IMG/VR virus record: IMGVR_UViG_3300007352_000462
Span: 1-22,647 of that record
Length of the DNA: 22,647 bases
Origin: a virus
Strand: one strand, 5' to 3'
Part shown: positions 12,532-19,472 of the stretch, piece by piece
Numbering within the stretch: position 1 is the stretch's first letter
Layout of the letters: each line of letters starts with the position of its first letter
Position numbers and translations under genes: made by a program
Notes under the pieces: generated by a model
What the model was told of the DNA's origin: nothing
What the model saw: only the letters and a program-made list of their open reading frames with translations
The model's database searches: none

Positions 12532-12848
12532 ACTGGCTCGACAATCTAAAAATCACAGACCTGCCTGAGAAGCATCGCGAGATGGCGGAGGTCATATCAG
12601 AGGTCGTTGACCAGGAGACCGCGTTAAAGGTCGTCATGCTCGTGACTGAACATTTCGGCAAACAGGGGCTATATCTGCGAGGTCTGGATTCCTTGATACG
12701 TCAGAAAAAAGAGGAGTTCATCCGTAAATATTTTACGGGCAATAACCATTGCGACCTGGCCAGGGCCACCGGGTTTTCGGAGCGGTGGGTATATGAGATA
12801 CTCAAAGGATCACAAAATAATAATCAGGTTGACATGTTCATAAAATAA
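12528..12848 (+). CDS. Mor-like middle/late transcription activator
   Basis: A 106-residue protein of the Mor/C family. The N-terminal part is the dimerisation helix region (WLDNLKITDLPEKHREMAEV, then VVDQETALKVVMLVTEHFGK). The C-terminal helix-turn-helix is at about 73-93 (CDLARATGFSERWVYEILKG), close to the Mor recognition pattern. In Mu, Mor turns on the middle promoter and then C the late promoters; here one protein lies directly before the lysis cassette, so it may switch on the late genes. Its start is inside the integrase stop (ATGA), so integrase and activator are translated from the same message. Confidence 0.88.
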   Translation: MNWLDNLKITDLPEKHREMAEVISEVVDQETALKVVMLVTEHFGKQGLYLRGLDSLIRQKKEEFIRKYFTGNNHCDLARATGFSERWVYEILKGSQNNNQVDMFIK

Positions 12849-12885
12849 CTGCTACCCTCTAAAAATCCCCACTTAAAAACCCGCT

Positions 12886-12960
12886 TCACTTTTTGAACCA
12901 CTTCAAAAGACTGTCTTCCGGCTTTTCTCTAAACTCAATCATGGCCCGATTCTCATTCAT
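12886..12960 (-). CDS. Possible 24-residue minus-strand micro-ORF
   Basis: On the minus strand an ATG (complement of 12958-12960) follows a very strong CTGGAGGTGAAAC ribosome binding site. It encodes MNENRAMIEFREKPEDSLLK plus WFKK before a stop. It is the only minus-strand candidate between the repressor and the window end. No promoter is identified. The ribosome binding site could be fortuitous, but the near-ideal spacing and the intergenic position make it worth recording. Confidence 0.3.
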   Translation of the reverse strand: MNENRAMIEFREKPEDSLLKWFKK

Positions 12961-12979
12961 GTTTCACCTCCAGATTAAA

Positions 12980-13017
12980 GATGCCCCGTCCATCCAGCGG
13001 GGCATCGTCTTTTTCTT
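12980..13017 (+). terminator. Strong intrinsic terminator after the mor-like gene
   Basis: GATGCCCCG (12980-12988) and CGGGGCATC (12998-13006) form a perfect 9-bp stem with a 9-nt loop, followed by GTCTTTTTCTTTTTT. This is the best terminator in the window. It should end the early/mor transcript. The endolysin ATG lies 16 nt beyond the T-tract, leaving no room for a separate promoter between them. Confidence 0.9.
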
Positions 13018-13032
13018 TTTTGGGGGGCTGCG

Positions 13033-13629
13033 ATGACACCCTACGAGAAAGCATACACGGAGACAATGGGCATTGAGGGTATCTACTCCAATGATCCAAA
13101 GGATTTCGGCGGGGAGACGTACAAGGGGATCGCCCGGAAGAAAAATCCGGACTGGCACGGCTGGACATTTATCGACGAAGCAAAGAAGAAGCCGGGATTC
13201 CCGGCGTCAATCAAGGGCAATGCGCTGATCGAGGAGCTGGTAAAAGATTTTTATAGAGCCCAATTCTGGAACCATGTATGGGGCGACAAGGTGGCTGCAT
13301 TGTCGCCGGACATAGCCTCTGAAATGTTTGACACAGCAGTCAATCAGGGCGAACACTGGGCAATCATCTATCTGCAGCAAGCGCTGAATCTGCTAAACAG
13401 AAACGGCTCGTTATACCCCGATCTCGTCGAGGACGGCTCCATCGGAGAAAAATCCATCACGGCACTGCAGACGTATTTACAGAGAGACCCTGTGTCGATG
13501 CTGCTCTTGTGGATGAACATTTTTCAGGGCGCGCGATACGCGGAGATCATGAAAAAGAGCCCGACGCAGGAAGGCTATGCGCGCGGCTGGGCCAAAAGAA
13601 TCACAATTACAAAAACCAAGGAGGCATAA
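13033..13629 (+). CDS. Endolysin, GH108-type muramidase
   Basis: A 198-residue lysozyme-like protein. The N-terminus has the GH108 signature, IEGIYSNDPKDFGGETYKGI, with probable catalytic Glu15. The remaining catalytic-domain helices run to about 110 (FDTAVNQGEHWAI). A peptidoglycan-binding-type C-terminal part with DGSIGEKSITALQTYLQ follows. It cleaves peptidoglycan glycan strands at lysis. There is no signal peptide, so release through the membrane needs a holin, which the next gene may supply. It starts just after a strong terminator, an unusual position for a late gene. Confidence 0.93.
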   Translation: MTPYEKAYTETMGIEGIYSNDPKDFGGETYKGIARKKNPDWHGWTFIDEAKKKPGFPASIKGNALIEELVKDFYRAQFWNHVWGDKVAALSPDIASEMFDTAVNQGEHWAIIYLQQALNLLNRNGSLYPDLVEDGSIGEKSITALQTYLQRDPVSMLLLWMNIFQGARYAEIMKKSPTQEGYARGWAKRITITKTKEA

Positions 13630-13632
13630 ATC

Positions 13633-14208
13633 ATGGATCAAAAAAACATCCTGCAATCAAGAACATTCTGGGTCAATATCCTCGCAGTAGTGGCTATGCT
13701 GGTACAGACTCAGACGGGATTCATTGTCGACCCTGAAGCACAGGGTGCAATCCTTGCCGTGATAAATGTGATTCTGAGGTTCGTTACTAAATCGGTAGTC
13801 GTATGGGGCAGCCACGATTCGGGCGGCTCAAGCGGATTAAGCTCCCTGTGCGCATGCCTGCTGGCCGTTATGCTCCTGACAAGCTGCTCCGCTCTCCATC
13901 CCAATACCTACAAATACGTCGAGACCACAAAGGTCACTGCCGAGGGGATCGCCAAGATCGCCATTAATATGCACAAGGCCGAGACGCTCGATGATAAGAA
14001 TTACCTGCGGGTAAAGGACACCTACGAACGGGCACGGAAGGCCAGCGACGCCGCAATATTTGCGATGCAAATGTCCCTTGAGGTCGGCGAGGATCCGCGC
14101 AGCTCTGAAAACTACAATCTGGCCCTCGATGAGTCCATGCGGCTGCTGACAAAGCTCATCGAACTGGCCGTTGATCTCAAACTCATACAGGGAGGTGGAC
14201 AGCAATGA
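13633..14208 (+). CDS. Holin-like membrane domain joined to a lipoprotein-like domain
   Basis: A 191-residue protein of two parts. Residues 1-60 (RTFWVNILAVVAMLVQTQTG and GAILAVINVILRFVTKSVVV) are two hydrophobic helices as in small phage holins. Residues 70-85 (LSSLCACLLAVMLLTSC) form a lipoprotein signal with a perfect lipobox L-T-S-C85, followed by a helical soluble domain to 191. Normally these would be separate genes, a holin and an Rz1-like or lysis lipoprotein. No ATG, GTG or TTG start lies in frame between them before the lipobox helix, so the frame reads as one polypeptide. A lost stop, a merged sequencing error or a real fusion are all possible. Confidence 0.75.
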   Translation: MDQKNILQSRTFWVNILAVVAMLVQTQTGFIVDPEAQGAILAVINVILRFVTKSVVVWGSHDSGGSSGLSSLCACLLAVMLLTSCSALHPNTYKYVETTKVTAEGIAKIAINMHKAETLDDKNYLRVKDTYERARKASDAAIFAMQMSLEVGEDPRSSENYNLALDESMRLLTKLIELAVDLKLIQGGGQQ

Positions 14209-14393
14209 ACGACGCAGTCCAGGCACTCAATATACTGGCAGCAGCCTTACCGTCATTGATCAACATGGTCGCCCATTACGAGGAGATCGTCTCCCGTCCC
14301 GACACCGCGCCAGAGGACAAAGAGAAGGCCAAGGCATTACTGGAGTCGATGCGGTGGAAACCGTTTGATGAGCTGGAGAAAGAGGCGGGATGA
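14205..14393 (+). CDS. Hypothetical lysis-region protein, 62 residues
   Basis: A 62-residue protein with a hydrophobic N-terminal half (ALNILAAALPSLINMVAHYE) and an acidic helical C-terminal half. It starts behind GGGAGGTGG in a 4-nt overlap with the preceding gene and ends in another 4-nt overlap. It is common for Mu-like lysis cassettes to hold such small proteins. I cannot assign a function. Confidence 0.6.
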   Translation: MNDAVQALNILAAALPSLINMVAHYEEIVSRPDTAPEDKEKAKALLESMRWKPFDELEKEAG

Positions 14394-14740
14394 ATCCTGA
14401 ACAGATCGCCATCATTAACACCGTCGCCTTAATTCTTGAGCGGGTCGGCACCTGGCCGGTAGGGACAATATTTGCAGTCGTTGTCGTCGGCCCCTGGGGG
14501 ATGATGTATTTCATTTCCCGCGCGCAGGAGAAAAGATTCGAGGCGGTTGCCAGGATGTATGAGAACAATGTTGATCTGGTAAAAAACTACGAGAGGGTCG
14601 CCAAGAGCCTGCATGACCTGGTCGTATTAAACACGTCGTCCTTAACCGGGGTATCTGACAGGATAGACAATAACCTGTTTTGCCCTTTCATGAGAAAAAC
14701 AAAGCCAGGCGGCGGTACAGGAGGCCCAAATGAGCACTGA
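14390..14740 (+). CDS. Membrane-anchored coiled-coil protein (possible spanin or holin partner)
   Basis: A 116-residue protein with one strong transmembrane helix (about residues 21-43, WPVGTIFAVVVVGPWGMMYF) followed by a helical, coiled-coil-like segment (EKRFEAVARMYENNVDLVKN) and a Gly/Pro-rich tail. The topology (short N-terminus, one span, long helix) is that of an i-spanin or an accessory holin. It overlaps both neighbours. The role is inferred from the position between lysis and packaging genes. Confidence 0.6.
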   Translation: MNPEQIAIINTVALILERVGTWPVGTIFAVVVVGPWGMMYFISRAQEKRFEAVARMYENNVDLVKNYERVAKSLHDLVVLNTSSLTGVSDRIDNNLFCPFMRKTKPGGGTGGPNEH

Positions 14741-14966
14741 AGACTTAATCAAGCAGGGATTACTCGGACAGAGAAAACAGTCCCGCATGAAGGCGGTCAT
14801 CGACGGCAAGGCCGCGTTACAAGCCCTGTTGAATGAGGCCGTGGCCGCAAAGGTCAAGCCTCTCGAAGATATCAACGTGGACAGTCTCCAGTCTCACCTC
14901 GATCAACTGAAGGCCAAGAAAGAAGAGTGTCTGAAACTCGTTGCTGAAATTAAGGAGCTTGAATAG
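14730..14966 (+). CDS. Small helical protein before terminase
   Basis: A 78-residue protein, charged and helical (VDSLQSHLDQLKAKKEECLK), probably a coiled coil. It starts within the preceding gene and shares its last base with the terminase small subunit GTG. I recognise no family. Mu-like phages carry comparable small proteins immediately before gp27. Confidence 0.6.
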   Translation: MSTEDLIKQGLLGQRKQSRMKAVIDGKAALQALLNEAVAAKVKPLEDINVDSLQSHLDQLKAKKEECLKLVAEIKELE

Positions 14967-15484
14967 TGGCAAGGCATCAACGCAGGCACGGCAAAATACA
15001 TGAGCTGCCCAAGGACATTTTGAAACAGGTCCACGATTTATTGCTTGAGCCTAAAATCACATATAGCGACATCGTCGCATTCCTGAAAGATAATGGCCAC
15101 GAGGTTTCTGACTCCGCTGTCGGACGGTATAGCGAGTGGTTTAACGAGTGGCGCGAAACAGAGATGCTGCGGGATCAGGCCGCTTTAATTGCCTCAGACC
15201 CTGCTACAGCGCTTGATCTTGAAAAGATGACATCCACTATGGCCACGACCCGCTTTGCATACGCGATGAAGAAAGAGGGTTTTGATATTACCGAGCATCC
15301 GAAGCTGATAGCCGCATTTGCAACGATGCAGGCGAGCAGCGTTAAGCGGGAGCAGTGGAACTCAGTTGTGAAGGAACGAGTTATGAAGACCGCTGATGAC
15401 GTTTCAAAGATCGCAAAGAAAGGCGGCTTGACCGACGACGCAGCCGCGCAGATCCGCGCGAAGATATTGGGAATAGCAAAATGA
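14966..15484 (+). CDS. Terminase small subunit, DUF3486 (Mu gp27-like)
   Basis: A 172-residue protein starting at GTG behind TAAGGAG. The N-terminus (KIHELPKDILKQVHDLLLEP, then ITYSDIVAFLKDNGHEVSDS, then AVGRYSEWF) is the DUF3486 HTH region that recognises packaging DNA. The C-terminal helices end in QIRAKILGIAK. It partners the large subunit, which begins in a 4-nt overlap with its stop. In Mu it helps choose the pac site and headful packaging. Confidence 0.9.
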   Translation: MARHQRRHGKIHELPKDILKQVHDLLLEPKITYSDIVAFLKDNGHEVSDSAVGRYSEWFNEWRETEMLRDQAALIASDPATALDLEKMTSTMATTRFAYAMKKEGFDITEHPKLIAAFATMQASSVKREQWNSVVKERVMKTADDVSKIAKKGGLTDDAAAQIRAKILGIAK

Positions 15485-16995
15485 CGACGACTGGCATTAT
15501 GAACATAGACGACCTGCCCAAAGACGGCGTCCTACTGGACTATCAGCGCGAGTGGATCGCTGACAAGGCCGACGTTAAGGTTTGCGAGAAGTCCCGTCGG
15601 GTCGGTCTCACCTGGGGAGAGGCTGCAGACGACGCTATCGTCGCTGCCCAGCAGACCGGCATGGACGTTTTTTATATTGGCTACAACAAAGATATGTCGA
15701 GGGAGTTTATTGACGCCTGCGCCTTCTGGGCACGTCATTATAAACTCGCCGCGTCCGAAGTATCGGAATTTATTTTTAAGGAAGAAAACGAAGATAAAGA
15801 GATCCACGCATTCAGGATAGACTTTGCTTCCGGGTTTAAAATCCTCGCCCTCAGCTCAAGACCCTCAAATCTCAGAGGTAAGCAGGGCATAGCGGTCATT
15901 GACGAGGCCGCGTTCCATGACGACCTGCAGGGGCTCATTAAAGCGGCTATGGCGTTTTTGATGTGGGGGGGCAAGGTGCGCATTATCTCCACACATTTTG
16001 GAGAGAGTAATACATTTAACCAGCTCATTGACGATATCCGCAAGGGTAAATATCCATACAGCCTGCACTCGATCACCCTCGACGATGCGCTTGAAGATGG
16101 ACTTTATAAAAGAATTTGCCTTGTGCTCGGTAAGCAGTGGACTCCGGACGCGCAAGAGCAGTGGAAAGCGGACCTGGTCAAATCATACGGCGATCACGCG
16201 GATGAGGAATTATTCTGCATCCCGTCCAAAGGCAGCGGCATATATTTTACAAGCGCGCTTATTGAATCCTGCATGAAGCAGGACATCCCGGTCCTGCGGT
16301 GGACGTGCAAGGACGGCTTTGAACAGTTATCTGATGACGTCCGGGCAAAGGATTGCCAGGACTGGATTGACGACAACATAGCTCCCCTCCTTGATAAGGA
16401 GGGGCAGGGGTGGTCTGAATTGGCGCACCACTTCGGAGAGGATTTTGCGCGTGACCTTGATCTGACTATCCTCATGTTTGGTCAACGCCTGCCGAATCTC
16501 ACGATCCGGACGCCGTTTATCGTTGAGCTGAGGAATGTACCTTTCCGCCAGCAGGAACAAATCTTATTTTATATCTGCGACAAGCTGCCCAATTTCAGAG
16601 GCGGCGCGATGGATGCCAGGGGCAACGGCCAGTATCTCGCCGAGGTCGCCATGCAGCGTTACGGCGCATCCAGGATACAGCAGATCATGCTGACCCGGCA
16701 GTTTTACCAGGACGCCATGCCGAAATACAAAGTCCGCTTTGAGGACAAGACTATTGAGATAGCCGCTGACTCCGAGATACTTGACGATCACCGGGTCGTC
16801 AGACTTGAGAAAGGCGTGCCGGTCATATCCGACAGCCGGAGGGCCAGCAGCGAAGGCGGCAAGCGGCACGGTGACTCTGCGGTAGCAGGGATGCTGCTGG
16901 TTTATGCGGTGAATAATCTGAACGCGGGGCCGATTGAATTCCAGTCAACCGGCCAAAAACGGGCATTCACTAAAATGGCGGGGTTTTTTAGATGA
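15481..16995 (+). CDS. Terminase large subunit (Mu gp28-like)
   Basis: A 504-residue packaging motor. The ATPase domain shows Walker A-like EKSRRVGLTWG (36-46), Walker B VIDEAAFHDD (139-148) and coupling motif STH (170-172). After a linker comes the RNase H-like nuclease domain, starting GEDFARDLDL (319-328) with a second acidic motif AMDARGNG. It pumps DNA into proheads and makes the headful cut. The linker residues 301-311 (APLLDKEGQGW) are encoded by an in-frame dispersed repeat. Full length is retained and no frameshift is visible. Confidence 0.95.
   Translation: MTTTGIMNIDDLPKDGVLLDYQREWIADKADVKVCEKSRRVGLTWGEAADDAIVAAQQTGMDVFYIGYNKDMSREFIDACAFWARHYKLAASEVSEFIFKEENEDKEIHAFRIDFASGFKILALSSRPSNLRGKQGIAVIDEAAFHDDLQGLIKAAMAFLMWGGKVRIISTHFGESNTFNQLIDDIRKGKYPYSLHSITLDDALEDGLYKRICLVLGKQWTPDAQEQWKADLVKSYGDHADEELFCIPSKGSGIYFTSALIESCMKQDIPVLRWTCKDGFEQLSDDVRAKDCQDWIDDNIAPLLDKEGQGWSELAHHFGEDFARDLDLTILMFGQRLPNLTIRTPFIVELRNVPFRQQEQILFYICDKLPNFRGGAMDARGNGQYLAEVAMQRYGASRIQQIMLTRQFYQDAMPKYKVRFEDKTIEIAADSEILDDHRVVRLEKGVPVISDSRRASSEGGKRHGDSAVAGMLLVYAVNNLNAGPIEFQSTGQKRAFTKMAGFFR
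16382..16413. repeat. Dispersed palindromic repeat inside terminase gene
   Basis: CCCCTCCTT (16384-16392) and AAGGAGGGG (16396-16404) are perfect 9-bp arms around GAT, followed by CAGGGGTGG. The reverse complement of 21607-21639 is nearly identical, differing at about four positions. It is read in frame in the linker between ATPase and nuclease domains. Confidence 0.8.
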
Positions 16996-17123
16996 AATAC
17001 GATCTCCCCGAAAAACGCACAGAAAGGCCTCTAATTGAATTTAGGGGTACTGAGATAGCAGGGCGGGGGAATAAAGCGAAATTTAACGAAGTTAAAAGGC
17101 GCGGATTGGAAATTAGAAGCTAA
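16992..17123 (+). CDS. 43-residue basic protein between terminase and portal
   Basis: The ORF starts at an ATGA overlap with the terminase stop and ends in a 1-nt overlap with the portal ATG, filling the gap exactly. It encodes MKYDLPEKRTERPLIEFRGT and then EIAGRGNKAKFNEVKRRGLE. It is very basic and may bind DNA or the terminase. No family is recognised; the precise junctions argue for translation. Confidence 0.6.
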   Translation: MKYDLPEKRTERPLIEFRGTEIAGRGNKAKFNEVKRRGLEIRS

Positions 17124-18655
17124 TGAATAACGACATTCCCAAAGACGACAGCAAAAAGCCGGAACTCAACGAGATCGCCACGGTCGAAAAAGACATTTAC
17201 ATGGATTATATCGGCAGGACGCTGATCAATCCCGACAAGACTTTAAAGACCGAAGGCAGCGGCAAGGGGATCGAGCTATATGAAGACCTTCTGCGTGACC
17301 CGGAGATCCGGCAGGCGATGCAGACCCGGAGGCTTGCGGTCGTCGGCAGGGAATGGGAAATCATACCGGGCTCGGACAAAGCCCCTGATATAAAAATTGC
17401 CGACTATGTGAAGGAGGTATTGCTCTCCTGCAATTTTGATAATGGCAGGAAGGCCCTCCTCTCGGCAATCGTACTTGGGTTCAAGCCCGCTGAAATCATG
17501 TGGGAGTATTCCGAGGGCAGTATCTGGATTAACCGTTTCATCGGCAAGCCGTCAAGGCGGTTCACCTTTGACGTTGATAATAATCTCAAGCTGCTCACCA
17601 TGAAGAATATGATCGAGGGAGAGGCAGTGCCGTCCCGGAAGTTTCAGGTCTTTGCCTGGGGCTCTGACAACGGCTCTCCATTTGGCTATGGACTCGGCAG
17701 CTCACTCTATTGGATGGACTGGTTTGCCAAAAACACGCTTAAGTTCTGGATGATATTCTGCGACAAGTTCGCCTCGCCTACGCCTATCGGGAAATATCCG
17801 AACGGCACGACGACAGCTCAGCAGACGGCATTATTGTCGGCCTGCGAGGCGATACAGACTGAATCGGCGATTGCTATCCCAGAGACGATGGTGATCGAAT
17901 TACTCGAGGCAGCGCGGCAGGGATCGATGGACACCTATGAGCGCCTTTGCAATTACCTCGATAAGAAAAAGACCAAGCTCATCCTCGGCCAGACCCTCAC
18001 CTCCGATGTCGGCGACAAAGGCAGCTATGCCGCGTCAAAGACCCACGAGGAAGTCAGACAGGATTTTATTAAGGCCGATGCCGACGAACTCTGCGAGGCG
18101 TTAAACGGGCAGGTGATCAAATGGCTGGTCGATTATAACTTCCCCAATGTCAGCAGGCGCGGATATCCGAGAATCTGGATCCGCACGGAAGACGAAGATG
18201 ATTTAAAGCCGCTGGCAGAGCGTGACAAGTTACTCGTCGATATCGGCGTACCGATCACGAAGAAATATTTTTATGACACATATGGGATTCCTGAGCCGCA
18301 GGAAGGGGAAGAAGTGGTCAGCAGTCAGCAGACAGCGGTCAGTGATCATGGGAACGTAGGGGCGAGGTCTTCTCGCCCTGGAAATGGGAATGGCGAATTC
18401 GCCGAAGGCAAAATCTTTCCCGATCAGACAGCCGTTGACAATCTCAATGACTCATTCACCCCGGAACAATTACAGGAGCAGATAAACGGCGTTTTAAAGC
18501 CTGTTATAGAGCTTGTAAAAAGTGGTGAATCATACGAGGCGATAATGGAAAAACTTTCCGGAGCGTATCCGGACATGGATTCCGACGCGGTTGAGCAGAT
18601 GCTCTCCAGGGCGATCTTTATCACCGAATTATGGGGGAGGATCAATGCCGATTAA
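17123..18655 (+). CDS. Portal protein, DUF935 (Mu gp29-like)
   Basis: A 510-residue portal. The N-terminal region (MDYIGRTLINPDKTL), YEDLLRDPEIRQAMQTRRLA, WEIIPGSDKAPDIKI and FMIEGEAV-type strands match DUF935. The dodecameric portal forms the DNA entry channel at one head vertex and binds terminase. The core ends at about residue 397; residues 398-432 are encoded by several short repeat-like palindromes and read as a low-complexity linker before a helical C-terminal tail (PEQLQEQINGVLKPVIELVK). The core residues look complete. It overlaps the next gene by 11 nt. Confidence 0.93.
   Translation: MNNDIPKDDSKKPELNEIATVEKDIYMDYIGRTLINPDKTLKTEGSGKGIELYEDLLRDPEIRQAMQTRRLAVVGREWEIIPGSDKAPDIKIADYVKEVLLSCNFDNGRKALLSAIVLGFKPAEIMWEYSEGSIWINRFIGKPSRRFTFDVDNNLKLLTMKNMIEGEAVPSRKFQVFAWGSDNGSPFGYGLGSSLYWMDWFAKNTLKFWMIFCDKFASPTPIGKYPNGTTTAQQTALLSACEAIQTESAIAIPETMVIELLEAARQGSMDTYERLCNYLDKKKTKLILGQTLTSDVGDKGSYAASKTHEEVRQDFIKADADELCEALNGQVIKWLVDYNFPNVSRRGYPRIWIRTEDEDDLKPLAERDKLLVDIGVPITKKYFYDTYGIPEPQEGEEVVSSQQTAVSDHGNVGARSSRPGNGNGEFAEGKIFPDQTAVDNLNDSFTPEQLQEQINGVLKPVIELVKSGESYEAIMEKLSGAYPDMDSDAVEQMLSRAIFITELWGRINAD
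18317..18403. repeat. Composite of dispersed repeats inside portal gene
   Basis: Three motifs follow one another. GTCAGCAGTCAGCAGACAG is a run of short direct repeats (18317-18344). The hairpin GGGCGAG/CTCGCCC (18360-18366 and 18372-18378), preceded by CGTAGG, matches the CGTAGGG hairpin at 9388-9411. The 12-bp palindrome GGCGAATTCGCC is at 18392-18403. The frame stays open across all three. Confidence 0.65.
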
Positions 18656-19472
18656 GAGCACGGAAGCGGGGAAGCGGGGAAGCGCGGAAGTATTGCTCAA
18701 CGCATTTAACCTTCCACCCGAGGCGGCCATTAAATATCTCAAAGACAAAGGCTATGCCTTTTCATGGGACTGGCAGGACCTCTGGCAGGCAGCGCAGGCC
18801 AGGGCGTTCACCGTGGCCAAGGCCATGCGGCAGGACATCCTCACGGATATCCGCGACATGGTGCAGCGGGCGCTCAATGACGGGATCACATTTCAGCAAT
18901 TCAAAAAAGAACTCGCCCCGCGCCTGAAGGCAAAAGGCTGGTGGGGTAAGATGCTGGCCAGTGACGTTCCCGGATTCGACCCGGAAAGCGGCGCTGATCC
19001 GGACAAACTCGTGCAGCTCGGCTCCCCCTGGAGGCTAAAGACGATCTATCGCACAAACCTGCAGGTTGCATACATGGCAGGCAGAGAGCGCGGCATGGAA
19101 GAGGTCGCAAAGGCGCGGCCCTATTGGCAGTATATCGCAGTCCTGGACAGCCGGACACGCCCGGCTCACAGGGCGATGCACGGGAAGATATTCCGGTGGA
19201 ATGATCCCTTCTGGGACAAATTCTATCCGCCTAATGACTGGGGCTGCCGCTGCAGGGTAAAGAGTCTCTCTGAGAGGGAGATGGAGCGCGACGGACTTGA
19301 GCCCGAGTACTCGACCGGCAAGATCAAGTCGAGGGAAGTGCTCGCCAACGAAAACACCGGCGAGATGACAACCATATCAACATACCGCGATCCGGCAACG
19401 GGTAACGCGATAACGACCGGCCCCGGCTGGGACTATAATCCCGGACGGGCAAGCTGGAGTAAGGCATCATGA
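18645..19472 (+). CDS. Head morphogenesis protein, MuF/SPP1 gp7-like (Mu gp30)
   Basis: A 275-residue minor head protein. I choose the ATG at 18645 behind GGGGGAGGATCA rather than an earlier in-frame ATG inside the portal gene. The conserved MuF region is at about 160-204: AVLDSRTRPAHRAMHGKIFR, then FYPPNDWGCRCRVKSLSE. MuF proteins bind the portal and assist head assembly or DNA ejection. Codons 5-15 are encoded by a period-8 tandem repeat (STEAGKRGSAE), so the N-terminus may be variable between relatives. Confidence 0.93.
   Translation: MPIKSTEAGKRGSAEVLLNAFNLPPEAAIKYLKDKGYAFSWDWQDLWQAAQARAFTVAKAMRQDILTDIRDMVQRALNDGITFQQFKKELAPRLKAKGWWGKMLASDVPGFDPESGADPDKLVQLGSPWRLKTIYRTNLQVAYMAGRERGMEEVAKARPYWQYIAVLDSRTRPAHRAMHGKIFRWNDPFWDKFYPPNDWGCRCRVKSLSEREMERDGLEPEYSTGKIKSREVLANENTGEMTTISTYRDPATGNAITTGPGWDYNPGRASWSKAS
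18662..18690. repeat. Period-8 tandem repeat (GGAAGCGG)n at MuF gene start
   Basis: GGAAGCGG is present at 18662-18669 and 18670-18677, GGAAGCGC at 18678-18685, then GGAAG to 18690. It begins 6 codons after the MuF start codon. Three units (24 nt) keep frame; gain or loss of one unit would shift it. Confidence 0.75.
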
